In this document: positions 1 through 6,160 of the stretch, piece by piece
Layout of the letters: each line of letters opens with the position of its first letter
Numbering within the stretch: position 1 is the first letter of the stretch
Source: an uncultured Oscillospiraceae bacterium
Lineage (GTDB): Bacteria; Bacillota; Clostridia; Oscillospirales; Oscillospiraceae
Length of the DNA: 6,431 nucleotides
Reading direction: 5' to 3'
Assembly: GCA_904398675.1 (NCBI GenBank)
Contig: CAJFPI010000160.1
Span: 1-6,431, forward strand
Notes under the pieces: generated by a model
The model's database searches: none
What the model was told of the DNA's origin: nothing
The model's input: only the letters and a program-made list of their open reading frames with translations
Program-made: the position numbers and the translations under genes

Positions 1-1047
1 ACCGGCAAGGCCGCCATGGAGGGCTTTGCCGACGTGCCCCAGACCAAGATCATGGTGTTCTATCCCAAGGACGGGGTCAGCGAGATCCAAAAGCTCCAGA
101 TGGTGACCCAGGAAGGGGAGAATGTGGGGGTCTGCGCCGTGGTAGGCAACTTTGACGACGCCCAGAACGGCGTCAAGCGCATCTTTTCCGACGCCGCCAT
201 CCGCCGGGAGCTGGAGGGCAGGGGCTATTTCCTCTCCTCCGCCAACTCCATCAACTGGGGCCGCATCCTGCCCCAGGTGGTCTACTCTGTCTCTGCCTAC
301 TGCGACCTCCTGAACGCCGGGGCCATCGCCCTGGGGGACAAGGTGAACTACTGCGTCCCCACCGGCAACTTCGGCAACATCCTGGCCTGCTACTACGCGA
401 AAAAGATGGGCGTCCCTGTGGGGAAACTCATCTGCGCCAGCAACCAAAACGACGTGCTGACGGATTTCATCCGCACCGGTGTGTATGACCGCAACCGCCC
501 CTTCCACACCACCATGTCCCCCTCCATGGACATCCTTATCTCCTCCAACCTGGAGCGGATGCTCTTTGAGCTCAGCGGCGGGGACGACGCCATGGTCCGG
601 GGCTATATGGAGCAGCTCTCCAGGACCGGCCGCTATGAGATCACGCCGGAGATGAAGGAAAAGCTCCAGGCCCTCTTCTACGGCGGCTTTGCCAGCGAGG
701 AGGACACCCTGGCCACTATCACCGCCCTCTATGCCGACGGCTACCTCATCGACACCCATACCGCCGTGGCGGCCAAGGTGCTGGAGGACTATCGCCGGGA
801 GACCGGAGACGAGACGGTGGCGGTCTTTGCCTCCACCGCCTCCCCCTACAAGTTCTGCGACAGCGTGCTGGAGGCCATCGGGGAGAAACCTGTCAGCGAC
901 AGCGTGGACCGCATCGCCCAGCTGGAGGCGGCCAGCGGCGTGAAGGCCCCCTGGCGCCTGGCCGCGCTGAAGGGGAAGACGCCCCGGTTTGACGGCGTCA
1001 CGGAGAAGGAGAAGATGGAGGACGTGGTCCTGAACTTCCTGCGCTGA
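1..1047 (+). CDS. thrC: Threonine synthase, C-terminal part (5' end outside window)
   Basis: Threonine synthase is a PLP enzyme that converts O-phospho-L-homoserine to L-threonine plus phosphate, the last step of threonine synthesis, in the cytosol. The reading frame is open from base 1 and gives 348 residues to a TGA at 1045-1047. The first residues, TGKAA, fit the conserved SGDTGKAA stretch of the family, so the ATG at 16 is internal and not the start. Family signatures include MVFYPKDGVSEIQKLQM near the start, NSINWGRILPQ, the glycine-rich PLP phosphate-binding loop PTGNFGNI (bases about 358-381), and SPSMDILISSNLER. The length and motifs fit the long-form (E. coli/yeast-type) class. I estimate that 100-150 N-terminal residues, including the PLP-binding lysine, lie upstream of the window. 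A strong terminator-like structure follows directly, so thrC probably ends its transcript here. Identification is from motifs recognised by eye. Confidence 0.95.
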   Translation, partial: TGKAAMEGFADVPQTKIMVFYPKDGVSEIQKLQMVTQEGENVGVCAVVGNFDDAQNGVKRIFSDAAIRRELEGRGYFLSSANSINWGRILPQVVYSVSAYCDLLNAGAIALGDKVNYCVPTGNFGNILACYYAKKMGVPVGKLICASNQNDVLTDFIRTGVYDRNRPFHTTMSPSMDILISSNLERMLFELSGGDDAMVRGYMEQLSRTGRYEITPEMKEKLQALFYGGFASEEDTLATITALYADGYLIDTHTAVAAKVLEDYRRETGDETVAVFASTASPYKFCDSVLEAIGEKPVSDSVDRIAQLEAASGVKAPWRLAALKGKTPRFDGVTEKEKMEDVVLNFLR

Positions 1048-1055
1048 AAAGCAGA

Positions 1056-1119
1056 AGAAACTTCATGCGCCACGGGCGTACCACGAGCACAGACAAAAAA
1101 CGGGGCGCATGAAGTTTTT
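1056..1119 (+). terminator. Probable intrinsic terminator after thrC
   Basis: A perfect 14-bp inverted repeat has arms AAACTTCATGCGCC (1058-1071) and GGCGCATGAAGTTT (1104-1117). It extends by one G-T and one A-T pair to 1056/1119, and a run of five T (1115-1119) closes the right arm. It begins 9 nt after the thrC stop. The loop of about 32 nt is unusually long for an intrinsic terminator, but the stem strength, T-run and position support termination. The reverse strand also has a pyrimidine-rich flank, so it might work in both directions, though no converging gene lies in the window. Confidence 0.75.
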
Positions 1120-1147
1120 GCGCATGCGGGCCGTCCGGCCCGCGCGC
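1120..1147 (+). other. GC-rich hairpin downstream of the thrC terminator
   Basis: GCGGGCC (1126-1132) pairs with GGCCCGC (1137-1143) around a GTCC tetraloop. An outer GCGC/GCGC pairing (1120-1123 with 1144-1147) extends it past a two-base AT bulge. Only a broken pyrimidine stretch (TTATCCTTT) follows, so it is at best a weak terminator. It may be a second termination or mRNA-stabilising stem, or part of an untranslated leader of the next gene. The structure is seen in the sequence; the role is not known. Confidence 0.4.
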
Positions 1148-1158
1148 TTATCCTTTCA

Positions 1159-1194
1159 TGGCCGTGCCGCTGAAAGCGGCACATGGCCAATTTT
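1159..1194 (+). terminator. Terminator-like hairpin before the small membrane-protein genes
   Basis: GTGCCGCT (1164-1171) pairs perfectly with AGCGGCAC (1175-1182) around a GAA loop. A second helix, TGGCC/GGCCA (1159-1163 with 1185-1189), extends it past a two-base AT bulge. An ATTTT stretch (1190-1194) follows. It looks like an intrinsic terminator, but it sits only about 40 nt upstream of the next gene, whose promoter I cannot clearly locate. It could therefore be a second thrC terminator or a 5'-leader attenuator for the downstream cluster. Confidence 0.45.
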
Positions 1195-1234
1195 GCAATG
1201 CTTTTACATAGCAAAAAGCTAGGGAGGGATCTTT

Positions 1235-1549
1235 GTGGAGAGAAAACGGCTGAAACGTTTCTGGGCCAGAGCCAGGCTCCTCCTCGCCTGCGGCGGGTTC
1301 GGCGGATGTCTCCTGGCCGGGGTTCTGGCATGGGCGGAGGCGTCCAAGTGGGTTTTCCTTGCTGTATTGCTGCTTTCGCTGGCGCTGCTGATCGCCATGA
1401 TCGCGGTCACTCTGCTGTTCCTGCGCTGCCCCGGCTGCGGCAAAACGGTTGCCATCGGCTGGTGGAACCCCGGGCAGCGCTATTATTGCTCCTGCTGCGG
1501 CAGGCCCTTCCTGTTTGACGACGATCCGCCGGAGGGCGGGGAGAAATAA
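1235..1549 (+). CDS. Small membrane protein with C-terminal zinc ribbon (paralogue 1)
   Basis: No named family is recognised. The 104-residue product has a basic N-terminus (MERKRLKRF), two hydrophobic segments at about residues 14-33 and 39-63, and a CX2C-X16-CX2C ribbon (C65, C68, C85, C88, plus an extra C87) whose first half reads CPGCG. It ends in an acidic LFDDDPPE motif. The cysteine pattern predicts one structural zinc. The positive-inside rule suggests that both termini and the ribbon face the cytoplasm. The start is GTG, chosen because AGGGAGGG (1221-1228) lies 6 nt upstream and no earlier in-frame start exists. It is closely related to the next gene (28 of 41 residues identical by hand count over the ribbon region), which points to tandem duplication. 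It probably heads the cluster ending in the metallophosphoesterase gene. Function unknown; zinc-ribbon membrane proteins of this size can be sensors or assembly factors, but nothing here shows that. Confidence 0.8.
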   Translation: MERKRLKRFWARARLLLACGGFGGCLLAGVLAWAEASKWVFLAVLLLSLALLIAMIAVTLLFLRCPGCGKTVAIGWWNPGQRYYCSCCGRPFLFDDDPPEGGEK

Positions 1550-1587
1550 CGCTGTCCGCCTGTCTCGGCGGGAAGGGAGGGAGAGGC

Positions 1588-1932
1588 ATGAAAGAAAAGG
1601 GACCCTGCAGGCGGCTGCGGCGGCGCTGGCTGCGGGTGAACCTGGTGCTGACCTATACGGGCCTTGCAGGCTTTGCGCTGGCCATCGCCATAGCGGTTTC
1701 CGGCGGGCCGGAGACAGCTGCCATCGCCCTGGTGCTGGCGGCGACGGCCCTGGTGCTGGCGGCGGGGGTGGTGGACCTGCTGTTTCTGCGCTGCCCTGGC
1801 TGCGGCCGGACCATCGCCATGGGGAACTGGCGCCCGGGCAAGCAATACCGCTGCCGCCGCTGCGGCAAGCTCTATCTCTTCGACGACGACCCGCCGGAGC
1901 GGAAGGAAACTGAGAAAGAGGAGGAACCATAG
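1588..1932 (+). CDS. Small membrane protein with C-terminal zinc ribbon (paralogue 2)
   Basis: This 114-residue product has the same architecture as its upstream neighbour. It has a strongly basic N-terminus (RRLRRRWLR), two hydrophobic segments at about residues 18-37 and 43-67, and a CX2C-X16-CX2C zinc ribbon (C69, C72, C89, C92). The shared LFDDDPPE motif (residues 97-104) is followed by a highly charged Glu/Lys tail that the first copy lacks. The membrane segments have diverged far more than the ribbon, and the second is very rich in Ala, Val and Leu. The ATG has AGGGAGG (1574-1580) 7 nt upstream. The 38-nt gap to the first copy holds a small CCGCC/GGCGG inverted repeat (1556-1571). The stop lies 3 nt before the metallophosphoesterase start, so the two are very likely co-transcribed and perhaps translationally coupled. 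Function unknown. Confidence 0.82.
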   Translation: MKEKGPCRRLRRRWLRVNLVLTYTGLAGFALAIAIAVSGGPETAAIALVLAATALVLAAGVVDLLFLRCPGCGRTIAMGNWRPGKQYRCRRCGKLYLFDDDPPERKETEKEEEP

Positions 1933-1935
1933 GTC

Positions 1936-2622
1936 ATGGCCCTGTATGCCATCGGAGATCTGCACCTGGGGCTGGGGGTGGACAAGCCCATGGACGTGTT
2001 CGGCCCCGGCTGGGCGGACCACGTCCGGCGCCTGCAGGACGGCTTTTCCCAGCTGACCGGCGAAGACCTCACCGTGCTGTGCGGGGATACCTCCTGGGGC
2101 ATCGACTTTCGGGAGAGCCTGCCGGATTTCCAGTTTATTGACGCCCTGCCGGGGAAAAAGCTGATCCTCAAGGGAAACCACGACTACTGGTGGAACACCG
2201 CCGCCAAGATGAAACGGTTTTTTGCCGAAAACGGCATCACCACCATCGACATCCTCCACAACAACTGCCACTTCTATGGGGACTACGCCCTGTGCGGCAC
2301 CCGGGGCTGGTTTTTCGAGGAGGACCAGAAACCCCACAATGAGAAGGTGCTGGCCCGGGAGGTGGGGCGGCTGGAGGCGTCGCTGAAACTGGCGGCGGGC
2401 CGGCCCATCCTGGCCTTTCTCCACTACCCGCCCCTCTACGAGGGGTACCGCTGCCCGGAGATCCTGCGGGTGCTGGAGCAGTACGGCGCGGAGCGGTGTT
2501 TCTACGGCCACCTCCACGGCGTAACCCACCGCCGGGCCATCCAGGGCCTCTTCGGCGGAGTGGATTACAGCCTGGTCTCCGCGGATTGGCTGCGGTTTGT
2601 TCCAAAAAAAATCTGTGATTGA
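1936..2622 (+). CDS. Calcineurin-like metallophosphoesterase
   Basis: The 228-residue protein has the full set of metallophosphoesterase motifs in order: GDLHL (D8, H10), GDTSW (D51), GNHD (N81, H82), FLHYPP (H163) and GHLHG (H192, H194). These residues bind the two-metal centre that hydrolyses phosphoester bonds, so the enzyme should be active. No signal peptide or membrane segment is seen, so it is likely cytosolic. The opening MALYAIGDLHLGLGVDKPMDVFG and the NHDYWW stretch resemble a family of predicted phosphohydrolases common in Bacillota (COG1768-like, from memory); the substrate is unknown. The ATG is preceded by AGAGGAGGAA (1917-1926), which lies inside the end of the upstream zinc-ribbon gene only 3 nt away. 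The gene sits between that pair and tig, but its own physiological partners cannot be read from the sequence. Confidence 0.93.
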   Translation: MALYAIGDLHLGLGVDKPMDVFGPGWADHVRRLQDGFSQLTGEDLTVLCGDTSWGIDFRESLPDFQFIDALPGKKLILKGNHDYWWNTAAKMKRFFAENGITTIDILHNNCHFYGDYALCGTRGWFFEEDQKPHNEKVLAREVGRLEASLKLAAGRPILAFLHYPPLYEGYRCPEILRVLEQYGAERCFYGHLHGVTHRRAIQGLFGGVDYSLVSADWLRFVPKKICD

Positions 2623-2643
2623 GGAAAAAACAGTAGATTTTTT
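2606..2643 (+). terminator. Weak A/T-rich terminator candidate overlapping the metallophosphoesterase stop
   Basis: AAAAAATCT (2606-2614) can pair with AGATTTTTT (2635-2643), leaving a loop of about 20 nt that contains the stop codon (2620-2622). The T-run is part of the right arm. With almost no G-C pairs it would be a weak terminator, so some read-through into tig is plausible. Confidence 0.35.
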
Positions 2644-2653
2644 CATATAGATA

Positions 2654-2662
2654 TGCTAAAAT
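2654..2662 (+). promoter_or_regulatory. Candidate extended -10 promoter for tig
   Basis: TGCTAAAAT (2654-2662) combines the TGn extension with a TAAAAT -10 hexamer close to the TATAAT consensus. It sits in a sharply A/T-rich stretch (about 2603-2670) that contrasts with the GC-rich genes on both sides. No good -35 is found at the right distance, which is tolerable for extended -10 promoters. The -10 overlaps a direct repeat of ATGCTAA (2653-2659 and 2661-2667). Transcription would begin near 2668-2672, giving a leader of about 40 nt. That leader starts with a TTGCCC/GGGCAA stem (2669-2674 with 2685-2690) just upstream of the ribosome binding site. Confidence 0.5.
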
Positions 2663-2710
2663 GCTAAGTTGCCCGACACAGAGAGGGCAAGTGAACGGAG
2701 GAAAAAGAAA

Positions 2711-4135
2711 ATGAGTGTTAAGAATTGTGAAAAAGTGGAGACAAACAGGGTGGCGCTGACCGTTGAGGTGGACGCCGAAACCTTTGAAACCGCCGTTGAG
2801 AAGGCCTACCGCAAGATCCGCGGCCAGATCACCATTCCCGGGTTCCGCCGCGGCAAGGCGCCCCGGAAGATGATCGAAAATCTGTACGGGCCGGAGGTCT
2901 TTTATGACGAGGCGGTGAATATAGCGATGCCGGAGGCCTATATGGCTGCGGTGGAGAGTGAAAAGCTGGAGGTCGTGGGCTATCCCGACGTGGAGCTGGA
3001 GAGCGTGGGCAAGGACGGGTTTTCCTTCAAGGCCACCGTCTATGTCTACCCGGAGGTGACCCTGGGCCAGTACAAGGGCATCGAGGCCCCCAAGGCCGAG
3101 GTGAAGGTCACCGCCGCCGACGTCAACCACCGCCTGGAGGAGATGGCCCAGCGCAACAGCCGCCTGGTCACCGTGGAGCGGCCGGTGGAAAAGGGCGACA
3201 TCGCCAACATCGACTTTGACGGCTATGACGACGGCAAGCCCTTTGAGGGCGGCAAGGGCGAGGGCTATGAGCTGGAGATCGGTTCTGGCACCTTTGTCCC
3301 CGGCTTTGAGGATCAGCTCATCGGCATGAGCGCCGGCGAGGAGAAGGATATCGACATCACCTTCCCGGAGGATTACCACAAGGATCTGGCGGGCAAGGCC
3401 GTGGTGTTCCATGTAAAGGTCAACTCCGTTCAGGTCAAGGAGGTCCCCGCTATTGATGATGAGTTCGCCAAGGACGTCAGCGAGTTTGAGAGCCTGGCGG
3501 ATCTGAAGAAGGACATCAAGTCCAAGATCACCGCCGACCGCCAGCAGGCCGCCGACCGCGCCTTCGAGGATGTGGTGATGCAGAAGGTGGCTGACAATCT
3601 GGAGTGCGACGTCCCCGCCCCCATGGTGGAGGATCAGGCCCGCCGCTTTGTGGAGGATCTGAAGATGCGGATCCAGCAGCAGGGCATCCCTGTGGACCAG
3701 TACCTCAAGCTGACCAACATGACCGAGGACGACCTTCTGGGTCAGGCCAAGGAGCCGGCCCTGCGCCAGGTCAAGCTGGAGCTTGCGCTGGAGGCTATTG
3801 CCAAGGCGGAAAACGTGGAGGTCAGCGAAGAGGAGATCGAGGCGGAGTATGCCTCCACTGCTGAGAAGTACGGCATGAAGGTGGAGGATCTGAAGAAATA
3901 CATCGCCGCCGACGGCGTCCGCGCCCAGCTCACCAACCAGAAGGTGGTAAAGCTGGTGGTGGACAGCGCTGTTCCCACCAAGCCCGAGGAGAAGAGCGAG
4001 GAGGGCGAGGAGAAACCCAAGAAGAAGACGTCCTCCCGCAAGAAGAGCACCAAGAAGGCTGACGAGGCCGCCGCTGAGGGAGAGGCTGCGGAGAGCGCCG
4101 CCGAGGAGGCCCCTGCTGAGGGCGGCGAGGCTTAA
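2711..4135 (+). CDS. tig: Trigger factor, ribosome-associated chaperone and prolyl isomerase
   Basis: Trigger factor binds near the ribosome exit tunnel and shields and helps fold nascent chains. This 474-residue protein shows the three standard domains. The N-terminal ribosome-binding domain (about 1-150) carries the signature GFRRGKAP (44-51). The FKBP-type peptidyl-prolyl isomerase domain (about 158-240) includes DIANIDFDGYDDGKPF and GSGTFVPGFEDQLIGM. The helical C-terminal chaperone domain spans about 245-420. The chosen ATG has GGAGG (2697-2701) 9 nt upstream and gives the expected N-terminus; an in-frame TTG at 2669 would add 14 residues before the ribosome binding site and is unlikely. 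Residues about 423-474 form a low-complexity tail, first Lys-rich (PKKKTSSRKKSTKKAD) and then Ala/Glu-rich. It makes the protein about 40-50 residues longer than the roughly 425-430 of B. subtilis and E. coli. The gene precedes clpP-clpX-lon, a common Bacillota order. Confidence 0.97.
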   Translation: MSVKNCEKVETNRVALTVEVDAETFETAVEKAYRKIRGQITIPGFRRGKAPRKMIENLYGPEVFYDEAVNIAMPEAYMAAVESEKLEVVGYPDVELESVGKDGFSFKATVYVYPEVTLGQYKGIEAPKAEVKVTAADVNHRLEEMAQRNSRLVTVERPVEKGDIANIDFDGYDDGKPFEGGKGEGYELEIGSGTFVPGFEDQLIGMSAGEEKDIDITFPEDYHKDLAGKAVVFHVKVNSVQVKEVPAIDDEFAKDVSEFESLADLKKDIKSKITADRQQAADRAFEDVVMQKVADNLECDVPAPMVEDQARRFVEDLKMRIQQQGIPVDQYLKLTNMTEDDLLGQAKEPALRQVKLELALEAIAKAENVEVSEEEIEAEYASTAEKYGMKVEDLKKYIAADGVRAQLTNQKVVKLVVDSAVPTKPEEKSEEGEEKPKKKTSSRKKSTKKADEAAAEGEAAESAAEEAPAEGGEA

Positions 4136-4148
4136 CGGGCCTGTTTTT
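4107..4148 (+). terminator. Weak terminator candidate at the tig 3' end
   Basis: AGGCCC (4107-4112, inside the last codons of tig) can pair with GGGCCT (4137-4142), and GTTTTT (4143-4148) follows directly. The stem has only 6 bp and the 24-nt loop contains the tig stop. It may end part of the tig transcript and leave clpP to its own promoter or to read-through. I see no convincing promoter between here and clpP; TATCAT at 4182-4187 resembles a -10 but lacks a -35. Confidence 0.3.
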
Positions 4149-4182
4149 CCGGCGGATGTATGAAATCCCCAGCGGATGGGTT

Positions 4183-4206
4183 ATCATAGCGGAAGTCCGC
4201 TGTGAT
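4183..4206 (+). other. Hairpin in the leader of clpP
   Basis: ATCATAGCGG (4183-4192) pairs with CCGCTGTGAT (4197-4206) around an AAGT loop: ten base pairs with one G-U wobble. No T-run follows, so it is not an intrinsic terminator. It lies about 40 nt upstream of the clpP ribosome binding site. It could be an mRNA-stabilising stem or, as an imperfect DNA palindrome, an operator. It does not match the CtsR or CIRCE consensus. Confidence 0.45.
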
Positions 4207-4260
4207 GCTGTGTTGCGTGTCAGACCGCAGGAGGCATCCAGTTAACAGGAGGTACATTTC

Positions 4261-4842
4261 ATGAGCTTAGTTCCCTATGTAGTAGAGCAGACCAGCCGGG
4301 GCGAGCGGTCCTATGACATCTTTTCCCGCCTGCTCAACGACCGTATCATCTTCCTGGGCGAAGAGGTCAACGACACGACCGCCTCTCTCGTGGTGGCCCA
4401 GCTGCTGTACCTGGAGTCCCAGGATCCGGACAAGGAGATCCAGCTGTATATCAACAGCCCCGGCGGCTCCGTCACTGCGGGCATGGCCATCTATGACACC
4501 ATGCAGTATGTCAAGTGCGACGTGTCCACCATCTGCATCGGCATGGCCGCCAGCATGGGCGCGTTTCTGCTCAGCAGCGGCGCCAAGGGCAAGCGCATCG
4601 CCCTGCCCAACGCTGAGATCATGATCCATCAGCCCTCCGCCGGCACCCAGGGCCAGGTCACCGACATGGCCATCCACCTCAAGCGCCTGGAGATCATCAA
4701 AAAGAAGATCAACCGCATCCTGGCGGACAACACCGGAAAGCCCATCGAGGTGGTGACGGCGGACTGTGAGCGGGACAACTTCATGTCCGCCGAGGAGGCC
4801 AAGGAATACGGCCTCATTGATAAAGTTATTTACACGAGGTAA
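4261..4842 (+). CDS. clpP: ATP-dependent Clp protease proteolytic subunit
   Basis: ClpP is the serine peptidase that forms a double-ring 14-mer chamber and degrades proteins delivered by Clp ATPases such as ClpX. The 193-residue product has the standard length. The catalytic triad is visible: S98 in IGMAASMGAF, H123 in MIHQP and D172 in CERDNFM. The oxyanion-side motif INSPGGSVTAG (64-74) is intact, as is the family ending EAKEYGLIDKVI. The N-terminus LVPYVVEQTSRGERSYDIFSR is typical of bacterial ClpP, with a short propeptide at most. The ATG has a near-perfect AGGAGGT (4247-4253) 7 nt upstream; a second AGGAGG at 4229-4234 has no start codon at a usable distance. It ends 7 nt before clpX, whose GAGG ribosome binding site overlaps the last clpP codons. 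No CtsR box is recognised upstream. Confidence 0.98.
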   Translation: MSLVPYVVEQTSRGERSYDIFSRLLNDRIIFLGEEVNDTTASLVVAQLLYLESQDPDKEIQLYINSPGGSVTAGMAIYDTMQYVKCDVSTICIGMAASMGAFLLSSGAKGKRIALPNAEIMIHQPSAGTQGQVTDMAIHLKRLEIIKKKINRILADNTGKPIEVVTADCERDNFMSAEEAKEYGLIDKVIYTR

Positions 4843-4849
4843 GTCCCAC

Positions 4850-6160
4850 ATGAGCGAAGAAAAGAAATCTCTGCGATGCTCCTTCTGCGGGCGCACGGAG
4901 GAGCAGGTGGAGCGGATGATCCAAGGGCCTGGGGTCCGCATCTGCGACAGCTGCATCCGCCTGTGCATGAGCATCCTGGAGGAGGACTATGAGAGCGGGC
5001 ACGAGGATCACGAGGTCCCTGAGAGCCTGCCCGCTCCCCGGGAGATCAAGGAGATCCTGGATCAGTATGTCATTGGGCAGGAGGCCGCGAAAATCGCCCT
5101 GGCCGTCTCCGTTTACAACCACTACAAGCGCATCTACTATGGCGGGGGCGACGAGGTGGAGCTGCAGAAGAGCAACATCCTCATGATCGGCCCCACCGGC
5201 AGCGGCAAGACCCTCTTTGCCCAGACGCTGGCCCGGATCTTGAAGGTCCCCTTTGCCATTGCCGACGCCACCACGCTGACCGAGGCGGGCTATGTGGGCG
5301 ACGACGTGGAGAACATTCTCCTGCGCCTTCTGCAGGCGGCAGATTATGACGTGGAGCTGGCGGAGCACGGCATCATCTACGTCGACGAGATCGACAAGAT
5401 CGCCCGCAAGAGCGAGAATACCTCCATTACCCGGGACGTCTCCGGCGAGGGGGTGCAGCAGGCGCTGCTGAAGATCCTGGAGGGGACGGTGGCCAACGTG
5501 CCGCCCCAGGGCGGGCGCAAGCACCCCCACCAGGAGTTTATACAAATCGATACCCACGACATCCTCTTTATCGGCGGCGGCGCCTTCGACGGCCTGGACA
5601 AGATCATCGAAAAGCGCCTGGATAAAAAGGGCATCGGCTTTGGCGCGGAGATCCCCAGCAAGAAGGACCGGGATGTGGGGGCTCTGCTCCAGGAGGTGCA
5701 GCCCCACGACCTGCTGAAATACGGCATCATCCCGGAGCTGGCGGGCCGCCTGCCGGTGATCACCTCCCTGCAGTCCCTCAGCCGGGAGGATCTGGTCCGC
5801 ATCCTCACTGAGCCGAAAAACGCCCTGGTCAAGCAGTACCAAAAGCTGTTTGAGTACGACGGCGTGGAGCTGGTTTTTGAGAAGGCGGCCCTGGAGGCCG
5901 TGGCGGATCTGGCCATTGCGCGCAACATCGGCGCCCGGGGCCTCCGGGCAGTGATGGAATCCACACTGAATAAAATTATGTACGACATCCCGTCTGATCC
6001 CACTGTGGTCCGCGTTACCATTACGGCGGACTGTGTGCTGGGAAAGGATGAGCCGAAGCTGGAGCGTGACCTGGAGAAGGCGGCGCGTCCGGCCCGGCTG
6101 AAAAGCGGGAAAAACGAGGAGGACAACCGGGGCCGGCACAGTCCGGCGTCCGCCTCCTGA
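4850..6160 (+). CDS. clpX: ATP-dependent Clp protease ATP-binding subunit ClpX
   Basis: ClpX is the hexameric AAA+ unfoldase that recognises tagged or native substrates and threads them into ClpP. The 436-residue protein shows, in order: the N-terminal C4 zinc-binding domain (C10, C13, C32, C35), Walker A GPTGSGKT (114-121), pore-loop GYVG (147-150), Walker B IIYVDEID (175-182), the RKH pore-entrance motif (223-225), the ClpP-docking IGF loop (262-264), arginine finger R300 in ELAGRLP, and sensor-2 GARGLR (361-366). All key residues are intact, so a functional partner for the adjacent ClpP is expected. The ATG is supported by GAGG (4836-4839) and by the MSEEKKSLRCSFCG start; an in-frame ATG at 4766 would overlap clpP by 77 bases and add unrelated sequence. 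The last 25 or so residues are polar, low-complexity and unlikely to be conserved. Confidence 0.98.
   Translation: MSEEKKSLRCSFCGRTEEQVERMIQGPGVRICDSCIRLCMSILEEDYESGHEDHEVPESLPAPREIKEILDQYVIGQEAAKIALAVSVYNHYKRIYYGGGDEVELQKSNILMIGPTGSGKTLFAQTLARILKVPFAIADATTLTEAGYVGDDVENILLRLLQAADYDVELAEHGIIYVDEIDKIARKSENTSITRDVSGEGVQQALLKILEGTVANVPPQGGRKHPHQEFIQIDTHDILFIGGGAFDGLDKIIEKRLDKKGIGFGAEIPSKKDRDVGALLQEVQPHDLLKYGIIPELAGRLPVITSLQSLSREDLVRILTEPKNALVKQYQKLFEYDGVELVFEKAALEAVADLAIARNIGARGLRAVMESTLNKIMYDIPSDPTVVRVTITADCVLGKDEPKLERDLEKAARPARLKSGKNEEDNRGRHSPASAS

Noticed and set aside
1065..1112. 15-codon open frame inside the thrC terminator loop
   Set aside because: No good ribosome binding site, and it lies almost entirely within the terminator inverted repeat. 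Very likely chance.
1183..1518. Alternative + strand frame (111 codons) overlapping the first zinc-ribbon gene
   Set aside because: The 1235 frame has a good ribosome binding site, membrane segments and a paralogue next door. This frame has a poor ribosome binding site and no paralogue.
1483..2646. Long reverse-strand open frame (387 codons) opposite the second zinc-ribbon and metallophosphoesterase genes
   Set aside because: It lies opposite well-supported genes with clear motifs. Its product is low-complexity and Pro/Ala/Gln-rich, as expected from a GC-rich antisense frame, with no recognisable domain.
2669..2710. In-frame TTG extension of tig by 14 codons
   Set aside because: It would place the start upstream of the strong GGAGG at 2697-2701 and inside the leader stem. 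The ATG at 2711 gives the normal trigger factor N-terminus.
2237..3412. Reverse-strand open frame (391 codons) across the metallophosphoesterase/tig junction
   Set aside because: It spans two unrelated genes and the tig promoter, and its composition shows no domain. It is an antisense shadow.
4766..4849. In-frame upstream ATG extending clpX by 28 codons into clpP
   Set aside because: The extra residues do not resemble ClpX, and the zinc-binding domain starts as expected from the ATG at 4850, which has its own ribosome binding site.
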